64,000 nucleotides of DNA from Dipteris shenzhenensis (GCA_047967505.1 CM106539.1), one strand, 5' to 3'. Numbered from the stretch's first letter, positions 1 through 11,980 are shown. Numbers and translations are program-made. The notes: generated by a model not told the origin, from the sequence alone.

Positions 1-767
1 GAGCACCAGTGCCCACGGCCCCCCTGACTCACCCTCAGAGTTCAGAGGAGGAACCATAGAGGCTGCAGGTGCCACTGTCGTAGCGGAGATTGGTTTTTTA
101 TTCTCACAAGATCTTTGGACATGAAGATAGAATCTAGTCTAACATTTTATCTGACAAGGGCCTTTAGAATTATTTAAGTAGAAACCTCAAGTACAACGAG
201 TTTTGCCAAGTGTTTAGTCTGAGTACTAATGAGTCTGAGTGCTAAGTCCTAGACCAAGTTGAGCCGTGCTCTCAGTGATAATTGTGCCTTCAGCTGAGGT
301 GAGTGTCTGTAAGGCTACACCCAACACCTTATTGCACGAGCGCTCTTGTAGCTCTGGTTGTTTGTAACATGGTAAGGCATCTTCTCTATAATGGAAGTGT
401 TTGGGATTTAACTTGGATTGCAACTCCATTTTCACTGCAATGCTTGTATTCGTTTATACATGCTCGTTCACCCGTCTTCATAGGGTTTTGCCCATGACAA
501 CACAACCTCTAGTTAGTCCGATGCTTATTCTTTGCATCCAAGCATTAGATAGTCTTTGCATACAAGCATACCTCAGATTGCAAGAGAGAGCATCTCCCAT
601 ACCAAGCTCACTAAGCACTACACTCACCAAGCTCACCAAGGAGCAGATGCGCACATTGAGAATCGGGCATCGGGCAACCGAGGCAAAAAGGGTCATTTCG
701 GGATGGCACAACGGGTACAATTAGACTTCATTGGCACATGAGGATTAGCAAAAGACCACATTTATTA
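1..767. other. No recognisable feature
   Basis: I see no coding similarity here. Short open frames exist on both strands but none has a motif. A short direct repeat around the words TAGTCTTTGCAT and AAGCAT lies near 530-570. Probably decayed intergenic DNA. Confidence 0.4.
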
Positions 768-769
768 CA

Positions 770-950
770 AAATAGTGTGAATATGCTTACAAAGTCATGC
801 CATTTGGTCTAGGTAAACTATTCAAAAGTACATGGTTGAAACTTTTGAAGATTACTTAATCGATCTCATTGCCATTTACTTGAATGATTTGTATGTGTAC
901 TCATTAGTCTCCATGCATCTTTCCTATCTTGAAAAGGCTTTTTCTAGGAA
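770..950 (+). pseudogene. Ty3/gypsy reverse-transcriptase relic
   Basis: A short decayed piece of a Ty3-type reverse transcriptase. The frame near 782-815 reads YKVMPFGL, the usual word in the middle of Ty3 RT. After a frame change, 832-903 reads FEDYLIDLIAIYLND then LYVYS, matching the stretch that holds the catalytic YxDD box; here the box is YLND, so the first catalytic aspartate is lost. HLSYLEKAF follows, matching the usual H...L..VF segment. No LTR, RNase H or integrase is visible next to it. Recognition rests on motif order only. Confidence 0.65.
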
Positions 951-1129
951 TATCTTTAAACCCAACTAGGTTTGTATGTGTACTCAATAGTCTCCATTCA
1001 TCTTGCCTATCGTGAAAAGTTTTTTGCTGGGTGTAGGTAGAGAAGAATCTCCTTGATCTCAGCCTAGTGTGTCTTCTGTGTGAAGAGTGATGATGTTGTT
1101 TGGTCATGTGATTTTCAAGGAATGTATTC

Positions 1130-3180
1130 GGACCAAGGCAAGTAAGATCTGAAGCCCTAGATGCGTGGAGTTAGAGAAGGTCCAACCGTTTGATACATAG
1201 AAAATGCTCCTATGTCTCGATCTCCTCCATCCGACATAGTATGCAGATCCTCTGCTCTCTGGGTATGCATATAGCTCTCCCTGCCTCGATCCTCAGCTGA
1301 TGTGATGAGACTCGTAGCAATTGATCGATGGCGATCCTCAATGCATGTGAGACTCTCCTACCCTCGAGGTATTGAGGTCTGATGACGAGACCATGCTCTG
1401 AGAGCCTCAGGAAGTGGTCATGGTAGAAGTGGATCTTGTTTGGGAACTCCTCTCCCCCCCAAGCCCTAGATGCATGGAGTTAGAGAAGGTCCAACTGTAT
1501 GATATGGTTGACCTCGTCTCGTGGGATCATCTCGATTGGTGCATCCATGCTGTACTAAAAGGGGAAAAGTCTGTCCATCTGAATGCCATGACTACCAAAC
1601 CATGTGGATACCCATGCGTAGCATGTTGTATCAACACCGCTCTCTGCTAGTCGCCTGGATGACTCCAATGCTAGTCTCAGTAATCTCCACTGGGGTAAGG
1701 CCCAGACTCTATGGAGGAAAGTCACTGTCTGAAAGATGGCATCAATCTGGAGAGGGGTCATGGCAAACTCTACTTGTATAATCTGATGGGGGACTAAGGG
1801 CTTGCTCTAAATCATCTTGGATCCCATAATCACATGTAGCCTCTCAAATCTCTTCCACTCTGTCACTGAAATATCAATCCCCTAGAAAGGTGCTGCATAC
1901 ATGGCAGTCGATCTTACTAGTGTGTCAAAAAGCGGAGAACAATTGCCTCTCTAGTCGAGCCAGAGCACCTTGTCATCGTGTGAGTCGTGCCATACCTGCA
2001 TGGATCATCGTGAAGCCTAGTTCAGTGAACACTACTCCCAAGTATGTGTAGGACTACACTATCTCCATTGGCTCATCTCGGTATGTGAAACTATGGTGAC
2101 GGGACTCTACTCGCGAGGTGTTGAAGATCATAACCTTGGTTTTTCCAAGGTTGACTGTCAAGTCTCTCTCTCTTTGCAAAACATCTCTATAGCCTCTAGA
2201 TGTTTTTGTAGTCCCTTTGCTAAGGATGATATGAGAACTGCATCATTTGCATACAATAATATCTGCACCATGAGATCAGCAAGAAGTGAACCCTATCTGC
2301 ACCATGAGATTAGCCAGAAGTGAACCCTATCCATCTAGGCAGTCTACAAATGAAGTGATCTCATCGATATAGAGCCTAAAGAGAGTCGGTGAGAGGGGGC
2401 AACCTTGTTTCAATCCCATAGTGCTCTCAATTGAGTTTGATAGAACATACCTTCCCTCTGACAGTGGACTCATATAGACTCATGACCCCCTAGATCATGA
2501 TCTCTGGGAGCTGCAACTCTTGTAGCCTCTTGATCAGGCAAGAACGTGGGACAATATCTAATGCCTTATGAAAGTCTACGAAGAAGATGTAGACTTTTAG
2601 GTGCCTCGACTTCGCCTTCTCAATGATAGCCCTCAGAGTGAAAATGTGGTCTAGGGTGGAGTGTTGTCTCCAAAAACCTACCTGCTGCCCAAGAGCCCGC
2701 TGCTGGCATACAGCATGGTTGAACAAGTGTGCTAGTACTGGGGTCAAGAACTCTTATGCATGTGCGAAGTGCTTGGTGCGTAGTTCCTCATCATCTAGTG
2801 ATCTCCGGTTGTGAAGCCAGAGAAGAGCATCCAATTCATTCTGTGCAGTAAACAAGTGACATGTAGTGGGTCTAGGCATAGAGAACATATCAGGTGGTGC
2901 CTGACCCGGGACATCATAGAGAGAGCATAGAATCTCCACTACAAAAGGATCCGATCACCTTATCCATCTTGTGTATGAGGAAAGCCCGCTTCTTACACCA
3001 TGTCACTCAGTGTGAGATCCGCAGTACCGCTGGTAAAGTCAAGAGTCCCAATGATCGCTCCCGTGTGAGGTGGGCTCGCATCTCTCTACACTCATTGTCA
3101 AACCAGGGGTTCTCGGGCATCTTCCCATTTGGAACACGTGCAGATTGAGTTGTGGGAAAGGATCTGGTGGCAACATCCTA
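1130..3180 (-). pseudogene. LINE (non-LTR retrotransposon) ORF2 relic, RT and C-terminal zinc-knuckle region
   Basis: Read on the minus strand, from high to low coordinate, the order is that of a LINE ORF2. A segment with PWFDNECREMR (about 3100) is typical of the linker after the endonuclease. Next come HSTLDHIFTLRAIIEKAK and FFVDFHKALD (2550-2680), RT motif A. Then GLKQGCPLSPTLF (2380-2420), then LLYANDAVLIS (about 2230-2265), the YADD box altered to YAND, then a SYTYLGVVF segment near 2050. At 1200-1325 a C-terminal SSHQLRIEAGR...CILC...EHFL stretch resembles the terminal cysteine/histidine motif of plant and animal LINEs. Stops (for example just before SYTYLG) and frame changes show it is dead. 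The endonuclease domain is missing here. Confidence 0.8.
1153..1503. repeat. Direct repeat of about 42 bp inside the LINE relic
   Basis: The segment beginning AAGCCCTAGATG with GGAGTTAGAGAAGGTCCAAC occurs at about 1153-1195 and again at about 1460-1503, roughly 307 bp apart with few differences. It suggests a small internal duplication in the 3' part of the LINE relic. Confidence 0.6.
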
Positions 3181-4755
3181 TATCACTGAGACAAGAGAAA
3201 GAGAGAGGTTTCATCTCTTGGTTGATTGAGAGAGAGCACTTTTTGTGAGTAGTTGTGAGCTTTCAAGGGAGACATAGATTTAATGAAAGATAGCTTGACT
3301 CAAACAAAAGCAACATAGCCGATTGAGCAAGCAAAGGCAAGCAAAAACGCTTTACAAAGCACCCGCCCAAACAATCCACACGGTCATCTCATTGATGCTT
3401 TTAACATCTACACTGTTCTAGAAGGCATAGCACCTAAGATAGAGCAACTCCTACTAGCTGCGACCCAACGGATTCATAATAGTGGCCATGTACAATGCCC
3501 TATCTACTAAGCCACATAGCCGCCTCACCAACTGCGTTGGCATTTACTCGTAAGCATTCAACAAGGCTAGCAACCTACAAGGTCAACTTCAACACTCCAA
3601 GCAACTAGCCCACAATGAATGAGGCAGTCCTTGCAAGCTAGCACCTCAACACCCAGAACTCAACGAAGTCAAGGCGGCTTCAATGACCTCTGCAAGTCCT
3701 GCAAGCAAGAAGAAACACATGCATACCTTCAACGGCCAACCGAGCTCCAACAACCTCCAACAAGCTAAACAACGAATCCTAGCACCAGACGCTCAATGAT
3801 TGGCAAAGTAGCCGACCACGAACAGACAACGGCAAACGACTTCATCGGCTCCATAGCTCAATTGACAAAAAAGGCGACGGTGACCATACATAGCTCAAAC
3901 AACCACCCGAATATCCAAAGATGCCGGCACAACAACGGCGTAGCAAAGTGGTTCACCGACACAGTGCCAGATGCCCTTTCGGTAGCATGGCTCCTCCATC
4001 TACGAGTTTCAACACTCAACAGCCGTGCAACGACCATAAATGAATCACTAGCTCCAGCCCAACAAATGAGCACCAAAGCTGACAGCACATGGCACTATCA
4101 ACGACCACACGAAGGCAAGAAACAATGAGGTGCCACTGACCGACGGATTGGCAACACACCTCATGAGTAAGGATAGTGGACCTTCACGCTTTGCAATGGT
4201 AGTCCAACACGACCTCACGAGCCAGACGAACGATGTCTCTGTAGGAGATCCGTGAACGAATCATAAGTTCCAAGAAACATGCCACTTAATGAAAGGTGCC
4301 ACATCTTGAATGCTTCAATGACCCTCAATATGAAACACACCGTCAGCAATGCCTATGCCATACCATGGCTCTAGCAAGAAATTTTGTTGACGGAATCTTA
4401 GTAAACGAATTTGAAATCTGAGACAGAATCCTTGTAGATTCTGGAAATACCCGCAATCGACACGTGGCTTTATCCATTGGTCACCTTATCACACCACACC
4501 TTGGGTCACCGACGTGGCAGTCCATACCATAGCTACTACATCATCATCACGGAGTCTATTTAACTCAGCAAGCTCCACGTGGCACCTTATCTATGAGCTC
4601 AACAACACCACATCAGTAATCCATGTCATTAGCCCAGTCACACTTACCACATCATCACTGACACATTAGCATACATGTCATCTACCATGTCACCCATGCC
4701 ACATCATCAACGCCATGTCACCCTACCACCTCATCAGTGTCATGTGGTACAGTCC
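3181..4755. other. No recognisable gene
   Basis: Purine-rich DNA at 3187-3240 is followed by roughly 1.5 kb without any protein motif I can name. A 110-codon plus-strand frame at 3796-4128 has no recognised domain, low-complexity composition and an equally open antisense frame, so I do not call it a gene. Confidence 0.4.
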
Positions 4756-4935
4756 CTTGATAGGCACAATTACCCCTTGCCAAGCACACCATGTACATTG
4801 CATGTGCACCCACTTGACACCTCATTAATGCTCCACATAGGCACAGTTATCCCTTTCTAGGCACACTGTGCACACTACATGTGCATCCCACTTAACACCT
4901 CATCAATGCTTCATAGGCACACCCCTTTCTGCCAG
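4756..4935. repeat. Tandem repeat of about 80 bp, 2.3 copies
   Basis: Units begin GGCACA, run through a CATGTGCA(C/T)CC core and a CACCTCAT(T/C)AATGCT stretch, and restart at about 4833 and 4915. The flanking 4640-4760 is rich in related CATGTCAC/CATCA words, so the array probably began as a longer degenerate satellite. Confidence 0.55.
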
Positions 4936-5645
4936 GCATAGTTCTGCATGTGACTCTACCTGCCATATCATCATTTGTCCTTTTTATCCCTTCACCTTGA
5001 TGAAGCAATATCTCTTGATCCAAGAAGAATTTGAGAGTGCTCCTCCAAAAAGAAAAACGCTTGATTTTTTGTGCTGTATGCGCTCATCACATCTAATGCA
5101 CATTTTGGCACTTGTATCACACACCTTTTAGCCTCGCCATCAAATCCACTTCTTGCACATATTTCAACCTCTACATCAATGCATTTGACCCAGCACCTAA
5201 AACAAACATAAAAAAAAGGAATTATTTGCTACTTTTCATTGCTTGATGGTTGGTCTAGATCTAGATTAGAGTAGATTCAAAGCTAGTCCCTATGCTCACA
5301 TGTGGTTTCACATCATCACATGACCTAAAACCCGACCTTTCACACATCAATGAGCAGACTTCAAAGTTTTTAGAGGCATTCCTCAATTATCCAATGGGTA
5401 GATTTGCACATCATATTATTTTTGCACTCACATGCCACCATTTTAAAGCCTATTGGCTATTTTTTGGCATTGTGCACATTATTTCAAGTATTGTAAAGTC
5501 TCTTAGCTATTCCTGACATCATTTTCCACAAGCCTTGTAGTAGATTTGATATATATTATAGTTCAGATTATAGTTGATACAAATTTTAGTTTGGAGTTGG
5601 TTCAGATAGTGTTTTTCATAGGCACTTTGTGTACTATCTTGCATC

Positions 5646-8400
5646 ATGTTTACGACTAGCAACCTCAATTTGGAGGCATTTGCTAAGCTAGACAACTCTA
5701 ACTATGGCACATGGAAATACTAAATGGAGACCATTCTTGTACTTCAAGACAAATGGGAGTATGTCGATGGGTCTACACCTTGATCATCTAGTAAACTAGC
5801 ATCAACTCCCACTATTGCCATAGCACAAGCAGAAGGATCAACACTTGCACCAACAGTGTCCACATTTGAAGTATATCCTTCCACTTCTTGAGCATAGGAA
5901 GAATGGAACAAGAAAGACAAATATGCATACCATTTGATCAAACAAACATGCAAGATGTCATGCTTGGACAACTCAACACCATAAAGACATTCAAAGAAGC
6001 ATGGGATATGTTTGCACCTCTTTATGAGTCTAAGAACACATCCGAGATTCTCACGTTGAGAAACTAGATTAACCAGAGTTTTTGCAACAGCAATGAAACT
6101 GGTCATGCTTACATCCTCAGGATCAAGGATTATAACAATCAAATTAGAGCAGTAGTAGGAGAGATTATTAATCCCGCAGAGATGGTTCAAGTCATCTTGA
6201 ATGGAGTAGGAGTGGGTTACGAGAATCTAGTCTAGAGTATTGCCATTCAAAGGTAAGTTCCAAAACTGGAAGAGCTACAATTAGTGTTACTTGATGAAGA
6301 ACTCAAGTCTCAGGCCATTTAAGCATGCAAAGGTCATTCAAATGATCAAGCATTCATAGCTTCAGACAAAGGTAAAGGTAGAGGCAGAGGCAGGGCATCT
6401 CAAAGGAGTGATCATCATCATCAAAATCAACAACAATAACATCAGCATCAACATCCATAGTAGCATTAGCATCAACATCCAAGAGAAAATCATTCCAACA
6501 TTTTCAAGGACGAGGGGATGGACACTATGAAAGATATTGCTACAAGAAGTAGTATGACCAAGGAGGTTAATCAAGTAGCAATCAAGAGAATTTTCATGAA
6601 AGAGGAAATCATCGTGGTGGACATCCAAGTCACAGTCATTATGCTAATGAACCTCAGAATATGTATCTTGCAAGTGAGGATATTCAAAAGACTAATACAG
6701 TGTATCTTGACGTTGATTGCAATTCAAAAGGAGAATGCGGTTATTTCAAGTTAATCAAGTACATCAAGATCCCTGGTACATCATCAATGATGCATCATCT
6801 CACATGACAAAGCATCAGGAATGGTTCAGAGAGATGAAACCATTAGAAGGACAAAAGAGTGCTATCTACACTGTAGATAACACACAAAATCTAGTTCAAG
6901 AGAAAGGCATTGTGCCTATGAACAATTTCACTGGTATGAAAGGATTAGTGAAAGATGTACTTTATGTTCTAAAGCTCAGTCAGTTGGGCAACTAATAGAA
7001 AACAACTATCGAATCATCTTCGATGAAGATGAATGCACTGTTAGAGATAAATCCAGAGGATATTAGCTAGTAGGAAAAGTAGTCAACAAAGGATGCTTAT
7101 TTCGAATGCTAGCTTCAGTATTAGATTTGCATACCACCATGTCAGCTCAGCAACAAAACCGATGCCACTTTCCACAGTATGGCACAAGAGATATGGACAT
7201 GTCAATTTCAAAAGCTTGATGCAGGCAAGAAATTAGAAGATGACAGTTGGAATTCCTAAGATACAGTTTCTTGGAAAAGTTTGCAAAGCATGTTGCTTCA
7301 ATAAACAAAAAAGAACCAATTTTGGGAGAAGCACCTCTCAAGCAAGAGGTATTCTTGATTTGATTCATATAGATGTATGGGTTTGCACAGACCCACAGCA
7401 TCAATGGTTCACTTTACTACTTGACTTTCATTAATGACTATAGCAGATATTGTCGGGTCTATTTTCTAAAAGAGAAATTTGAAGTCTTTTCTAGATTTCA
7501 AGAATTCAAAGCCATGGTTATAAAAAACTAGATAGGAAGAAAGATCCAAGTCAAGCGATCAGAGGAGGTGAATACATGTCTTCAGCATTCATGAACTTTT
7601 GCAAAAGTCATGGCATTCAAATACAATTCACATGTGCAAATACTCAACAGAATGCAATAGTTGAAAGAAAGAACAATACTTTAGCAAATGGTGCTAGAGC
7701 AATGCTCAGTTAGAAGCATCTTCCGAACTAGTATTGGCAGAAGCAATTGCCATTGCAAACTACTTGCTTAATAGGCTTCTAACCAAACTGATTCAGGGTC
7801 TGACACCTTATGAGACATTTGCTGGATACAAGCCACGCATTGGGCATCATTGCATATTTGGTTGCATAACATATGCTCACATACATGATGATCATTGCAT
7901 AAAGTTGGATGTGAAGTCACATAAATGCATCATGGTTGGCTACAATGAAGAAAGCAAAGCATACAAGTTGTACGATTCCATCAACCGAAAGGTCATTATC
8001 TCCAAAGATGTAATTTTTAATGAAGACTAAGAATGGAAAACATCAAATACAAAGGAGATGATCACATCAATTACTCAATCATCTAAAAGAAAGGTTGATG
8101 AAGAAGAGCAAGAATTGCCCAAGGATCCTCCAGAAGAGGAACAATAACTCAGATGGTCTACTAGAGAAAGCGAGCCACCAACCAGATTGACATATGCTTA
8201 GAAAAGCAAAGCGATTCATATTAAAACCATCAATTATGCTCTTATGACTACCATCATGGATACAGAACAGCCAGTGTACTTCAAAAGACGTAGTTGACAA
8301 GCCATAATGTCAAACTGCTATGAATGAAGAAATGAAAGCTTTGTACAAAAATAATACTCGAGAATTATGTGACCTTCCACCAGGAAAGAAGCCATTAACA
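5646..8400 (+). pseudogene. Decayed Ty1/copia element: gag, protease, integrase, truncated at RT
   Basis: The order is that of a copia polyprotein. Gag starts at the ATG at 5646 (NLEAFAKLDNSNYGTW, METILVLQDKWEYVDG) and has several stops. At about 6765-6990 is the protease region DPWYI...ASSHMTKH; the catalytic DSG is replaced by an IND-type sequence, so it is inactive. At 7165-7300 is the GAG-pre-integrase segment (WHKRYGHVNFKSLM, then CKACCFNKQKR). The integrase core follows with a degraded catalytic middle and QNAIVERKN near 7650. Its C-terminal part is the longest open frame, 7734-8030 (NYLLNRLLTKLI, FGCITYAHIHDD, VIISKDVIFNED). The RT start (MNEEMKALYKNNT) is present at 8320-8390, then similarity stops at about 8400. 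I saw no LTRs. An old 3'-truncated copy. Confidence 0.85.
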
Positions 8401-8454
8401 TTGTATTCAAAAAAATTGGACTTGTATAAAGTCCAATTCCAAAACTGAACTAAA

Positions 8455-9760
8455 TACAATATATATGTATATATATGTATATGTATGTGTATATATATAT
8501 GATTTGATATGTACTATAAAAATAAAAAAACGACTCAAAAGTGCAAAGTTTCCAATTTTAAAAAATTTCCCAAATTTTTGAATTTTTAATAAAAAATTCT
8601 CAAAAACATTTTCCTAAAAGATTAAAAAAAAAAGATATTTAAAAATCAACATAAGTTTAATATATATTCAATTGACCTATATATCTTATCTAAATTTAAA
8701 TCAATGCATACAAGCTAATCTAATATTAATCTAAGTAGTTAATTAAACTAAATCAAAATAATCAACCTTATATTAGTTAGTATATATATAATTGACCTAT
8801 ACATCTTATATAAATTTAATTCAATAGTATACCATATATTAATAATTTTAAATAGATTAAGAGATTAATTAATCTTAATTTAAGTAGATTAAATTAAAAA
8901 GATTAATTTCTAAATAGTAATTAATTAATTTAAATAGAGTAACTTAAATTAAATAGATGAATTTAATTAATTAAAATAGATTTAGTTATAATAATTATAG
9001 ATTAATTTAATTAATTTAAATAGATTTACTTAAATCAATTATAGATTAATTTAAATAAATTTAAATAGATTTAATTAATTTCAATAGATTAATTTAAATT
9101 TATTTATTTAAGTAGATTCACTTAAATAGATTCATTTCATTGATTTACTATTTTTAATTAATTTAAATAATTTTAATAGATTTGATTAATTTCAATTGAT
9201 TGATTTAAGTAGATTAACTTATATAGATTAATTTCATTAATTTAAATAGATTAATATAAAAATATTAAGTAATTAATTTAAATAGATTAACTTAAATTAA
9301 ATAGATTAATTTAATTAATTTAAATAGATTAACTAAAATTTATTATAAATTAACTTAAATTTATTATAGATTAACTTAAATTAATTTAATTAGTTTAAAT
9401 TAAATTAATTTAAATAGATTAAAATTGTTTAAATGAAATAGATTAAGTTAATTCAAATAGATTAAATTAATAATGATACATTAAATTTACTCATCTTAAT
9501 CGAATATGTAAGTAATATTTTTTTAATATATTAATTTCCTTTAATGAATTAAGTAATTTGATTATAGAACTTATTGGTTAATTAACTTAAATAGATTAAC
9601 TTAAATTAATTAATCTAATTGATTGATTAGATTCAACTAAATTAATGTAATTTATCTAATTAAACTAAACTAAACTAAACTAAATGGAACTAAATCTAAA
9701 TTGAACTTAATTAAACTAAATCTAACGTACTTAATCTAATTACCGTAATTTAAACTAACC
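8455..9760. repeat. Extremely AT-rich degenerate repeat tract
   Basis: About 1.3 kb made almost only of A and T, with countless variants of TTAATTTAAATAGATTAA, many self-complementary because TTAAATTTAA-type words dominate. It begins with a (TATA/TG)-rich stretch at 8457-8505 just after the copia truncation, and by 9660 grades into CTAAACT units. No coding frame is meaningful here. Candidate matrix-attachment or DNA-unwinding sequence by composition only. Confidence 0.75.
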
Positions 9761-9890
9761 TAAGCTACCTGGACCACTAACCTAACGTAAGCACCAACCT
9801 AACCAAACGACTAACCTAATATAAGCACTAACTTAACCTAGTTGCGAAGGTAATCTAAGCTAACCTAACCTAGCATGTGACCTAAGTCCT
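9660..9890. repeat. CTAAAC / CTAACC-type degenerate short repeats
   Basis: The AT tract changes into AAACTAAACT units (9660-9690) and then into ACCTAA units (9755-9870, for example CTAACCTAACGTAAGC). The units resemble degenerate telomere-type C-strand words, but spacing is irregular, so I call it a simple repeat rather than a telomere tract. Confidence 0.5.
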
Positions 9891-9896
9891 TACGTA

Positions 9897-9934
9897 ACCA
9901 CATGTTGGCCCCCAACATGTGGTGCGCACCACAT
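9897..9934. repeat. Two overlapping palindromes upstream of the Alba exon
   Basis: ACCACATGTTGG at 9897-9908, a CCC spacer, and CCAACATGTGGT at 9912-9923 form a 12-bp-arm inverted repeat. The right arm is also the left half of a second perfect palindrome, ATGTGGTGCGCACCACAT, at 9917-9934. The shared ATGTGGT can pair on either side, so two alternative hairpins compete. It lies about 190-230 bp before the Alba start codon and about 110 bp before its TATA box. Confidence 0.7.
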
Positions 9935-10024
9935 CTTTGCATCCAGCCTCCTCCTCGGCCCCCACCCTCGCCTCCTCCTCCTCCTCCCCCTCCCCCGCCC
10001 CTGCCTCCTCTTGCCTCCCTGCAC

Positions 10025-10064
10025 GGCTTCGCCAAGTGTTTGCATATAAATATACCATTCCTCC
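10025..10064 (+). promoter_or_regulatory. Core promoter with TATA box for the Alba exon
   Basis: TATAAATA at 10045-10052 lies 73 bp before the ATG at 10125, a normal plant spacing that leaves a short 5' leader. The 40-bp block around it (10025-10064) recurs at 10858-10897 with 36 of 40 bases identical, including the TATAAATA. Confidence 0.6.
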
Positions 10065-10124
10065 CATGAAAAATTTCATGGAAAATTCAAAATGGAACAA
10101 AATTCCTCCTGCACACTTCTTGCC

Positions 10125-10247
10125 ATGGATCGTTACCAATGCCTCGAGAAGCCCCGCCATGAAACCTCCGTCAGTGAAAATGAGATCCGTATCAATACCC
10201 AGGGCAAAATGCGAAACTACATCACCTACGCAACCTTCTTGCTTCAG
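10125..10247 (+). CDS. ALBA: Alba-family DNA/RNA-binding protein, first coding exon
   Basis: Starting at the ATG at 10125, 41 codons read MDRYQ...EKP...ENEIRI.TQG and RNYITYATFLLQ, the conserved N-terminus of long plant Alba proteins, which bind RNA and DNA. The exon ends CAG at 10247 and is followed by the donor GTTCG, at the position where I expect the plant Alba gene to be split (after LLQ). I chose this ATG rather than the in-frame one at 10092 because family members begin MDRYQ. The next exon should encode a segment like EKG...VLKAMGRAINKTV; I could not find it downstream in this window. So this is either the first exon of a gene with a very long intron or an orphan exon. The exon itself is intact. 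The RGG-rich C-terminus of the family is not identified. Confidence 0.8.
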
Positions 10248-10857
10248 GTTCGTTTTTTGGCTTCCTACACTTGCTGCTCCTTGCCTTGCTTGCTTGATGG
10301 CGTGGATCAGGGAAATTTTCCCTCTCATTTTATTACGAGTGGGACACTGTCCTGTAAGCATCTAGATCCCTCACTCTCACATCGTCAACTCTCGGCCTTT
10401 TTTCATGTAAGGATAATTCCGTCTTCCTTTTTGCCTGATCCATTCTTGAGCACTCAATCGTGTATCCGTAGAATTATTGATTGATTTTATGATTACCACT
10501 CTTAGCTTTTCCGTTTGCAATCGTTCACCCCTTGCTCTGCCTTCATCGTTTGATCGGATTTTGGGTTTTTGCACAATTTCTTGCAACCGATTTCTTTCAG
10601 ACCCTGGATTTTCTCCCGGATTTGAGCTCCTCCGGTTTTCCGCAAATATCTAGCTCAATTGTCTCCCCACGAACGGTTCTTCCCTTAATGTATAGTGACT
10701 TCCCTTCGCCTTGTTAAGTTTGTGCGCATCGAGAAGCGAGTTGTCCTGTAAGCATCGAGATCCCTTGCTCTCGCTCTCAGTCTGAAATCCTGCCTAGAAT
10801 TTTCTCACATTGAGACTGATTGGCAAAACCACGGCTTCACCAATATGCTCCTCCCAA
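10248..10857 (+). other. Presumed Alba intron 1 or orphan-exon flank
   Basis: After the donor at 10248 the sequence is mixed, with no plant protein motif. It holds a duplicated word, TCCTGTAAGCATC, at about 10350 and 10744, followed by similar AGATCCCT...CTCTC text. A partial third copy of the promoter-block word ACGGCTTCACCAA is at 10832. An open frame continuing through the donor (to 10484) is a read-through and not coding. Confidence 0.4.
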
Positions 10858-10897
10858 GGCTTCACCAAGTTTTTGCATATAAATACGCCATTCCTCC
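10858..10897 (+). promoter_or_regulatory. Duplicate TATA-box block
   Basis: A second copy of the Alba promoter block, with TATAAATA at 10878-10885 and only 4 differences in 40 bases. No Alba-like reading frame follows it. It could be an alternative promoter inside the intron or debris of a local duplication of the gene start. Confidence 0.5.
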
Positions 10898-11980
10898 TGC
10901 ATGCCAAGGGAAATTCTTTAGGAAATTAATTGCTAGAAAAAGAGCAATGATCAGGGTAATCGCAATCGTGAAGAAAGGTGGAAACTGCGAGCCTATTGTA
11001 GTCGACTAAAAGATTACATCATTCGGCTTCTCAGAACGTTGTTTGCCAGGAAACATGGCTTTAAATATTCTTTGCCGATCTTTTATATAAGTTGGACCTG
11101 CAAAGAATTTAAAAGAGGGATGGATTATAATAACCGAAACTCTACTAACATGAAATCGAATACAGTCAACAGTTACCTGGGAAATTTCACGTAGTGGGAG
11201 GTCAGTGTCAAGGTTGGACGAAAATGAGAATTGAGTAGCGACCACAAGCCGCTGCTTGTTGGAAGGAAAGTTTCTACAACCCTAGGGTCATTGAAGTCGA
11301 GCTGCAATTTTGGGAATAAAGGCTCCACGGTAAATTCAAACACGCTTATCTAATTCTGCAATGCAATTCATGAGAGTAGAGCAAGCTAATGATTTGAGAA
11401 CCGAATCTACTGTCGCTAGGCAAAAAACATACGAAGGTTTGAAAAGGCCAAAGGAGGCCCATTCGGCCACATTCTTCGAAGATGAAAATCATGCAATCGA
11501 TCTACTTTCCCTCTAAGATATACAACCACAAATTGATGGCAACTAGAATTGTTTGCAAGGACGTAAGGCAAATGCGAATGAAAGGAAAAAGGGGAAGGAA
11601 CTTGATGAGAAGGAGGAGGGGAAGGGGAGAAGAAGGCGGAGGATATGGTGCTAGTGTTTCTACAAGATTTTGCAAGCCCTTACGTCTATGATCCAAGAAA
11701 TTGCTCATGTCTGAGATCCTTTCAATGCTTAGGAGCCCATTTTAAAAGAAAATTTTTTAAAATTTTAAAATTTTGTATAAAAGAGAGGGAAAGATGGGCG
11801 GGAAGAGTTTTTTTGAAAGGGCTAGAAATATATAAAGAGAGAGAGTCAGTCATTTCATAAGTACGAGCTAATGGGAAGGTTTTCAACTTCTAGCGAGATT
11901 CCAAAAAAAAGTCCAAAATCAAAATGAAGGTAATGTGAAACAAATGGCATATGCTAGATCTCTTTTTTTGGAACATGTAG
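10898..11980. other. No recognisable gene
   Basis: Mixed sequence. A minus-strand frame at 11006-11245 has no motif I recognise. A short arginine/glycine-rich plus-strand stretch at 11570-11650 (GRGEEGGGYG) recalls Alba RGG tails but is isolated and in low-complexity AGG/GAA-rich DNA, so I do not assign it. Confidence 0.35.

Noticed and set aside
3796-4128. Plus-strand frame of 110 codons
   Set aside because: No domain, overlapping antisense frame of similar length, biased composition; not supportable as a gene.
9882-10361. Minus-strand frame of 159 codons opposite the Alba exon
   Set aside because: It is antisense to a recognised exon, has low-complexity glutamate runs and no motif.
10248-10484. 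Alba frame read beyond the first exon to 10484
   Set aside because: Similarity to Alba stops exactly at the CAG|GTTCG donor; the rest is intronic read-through.
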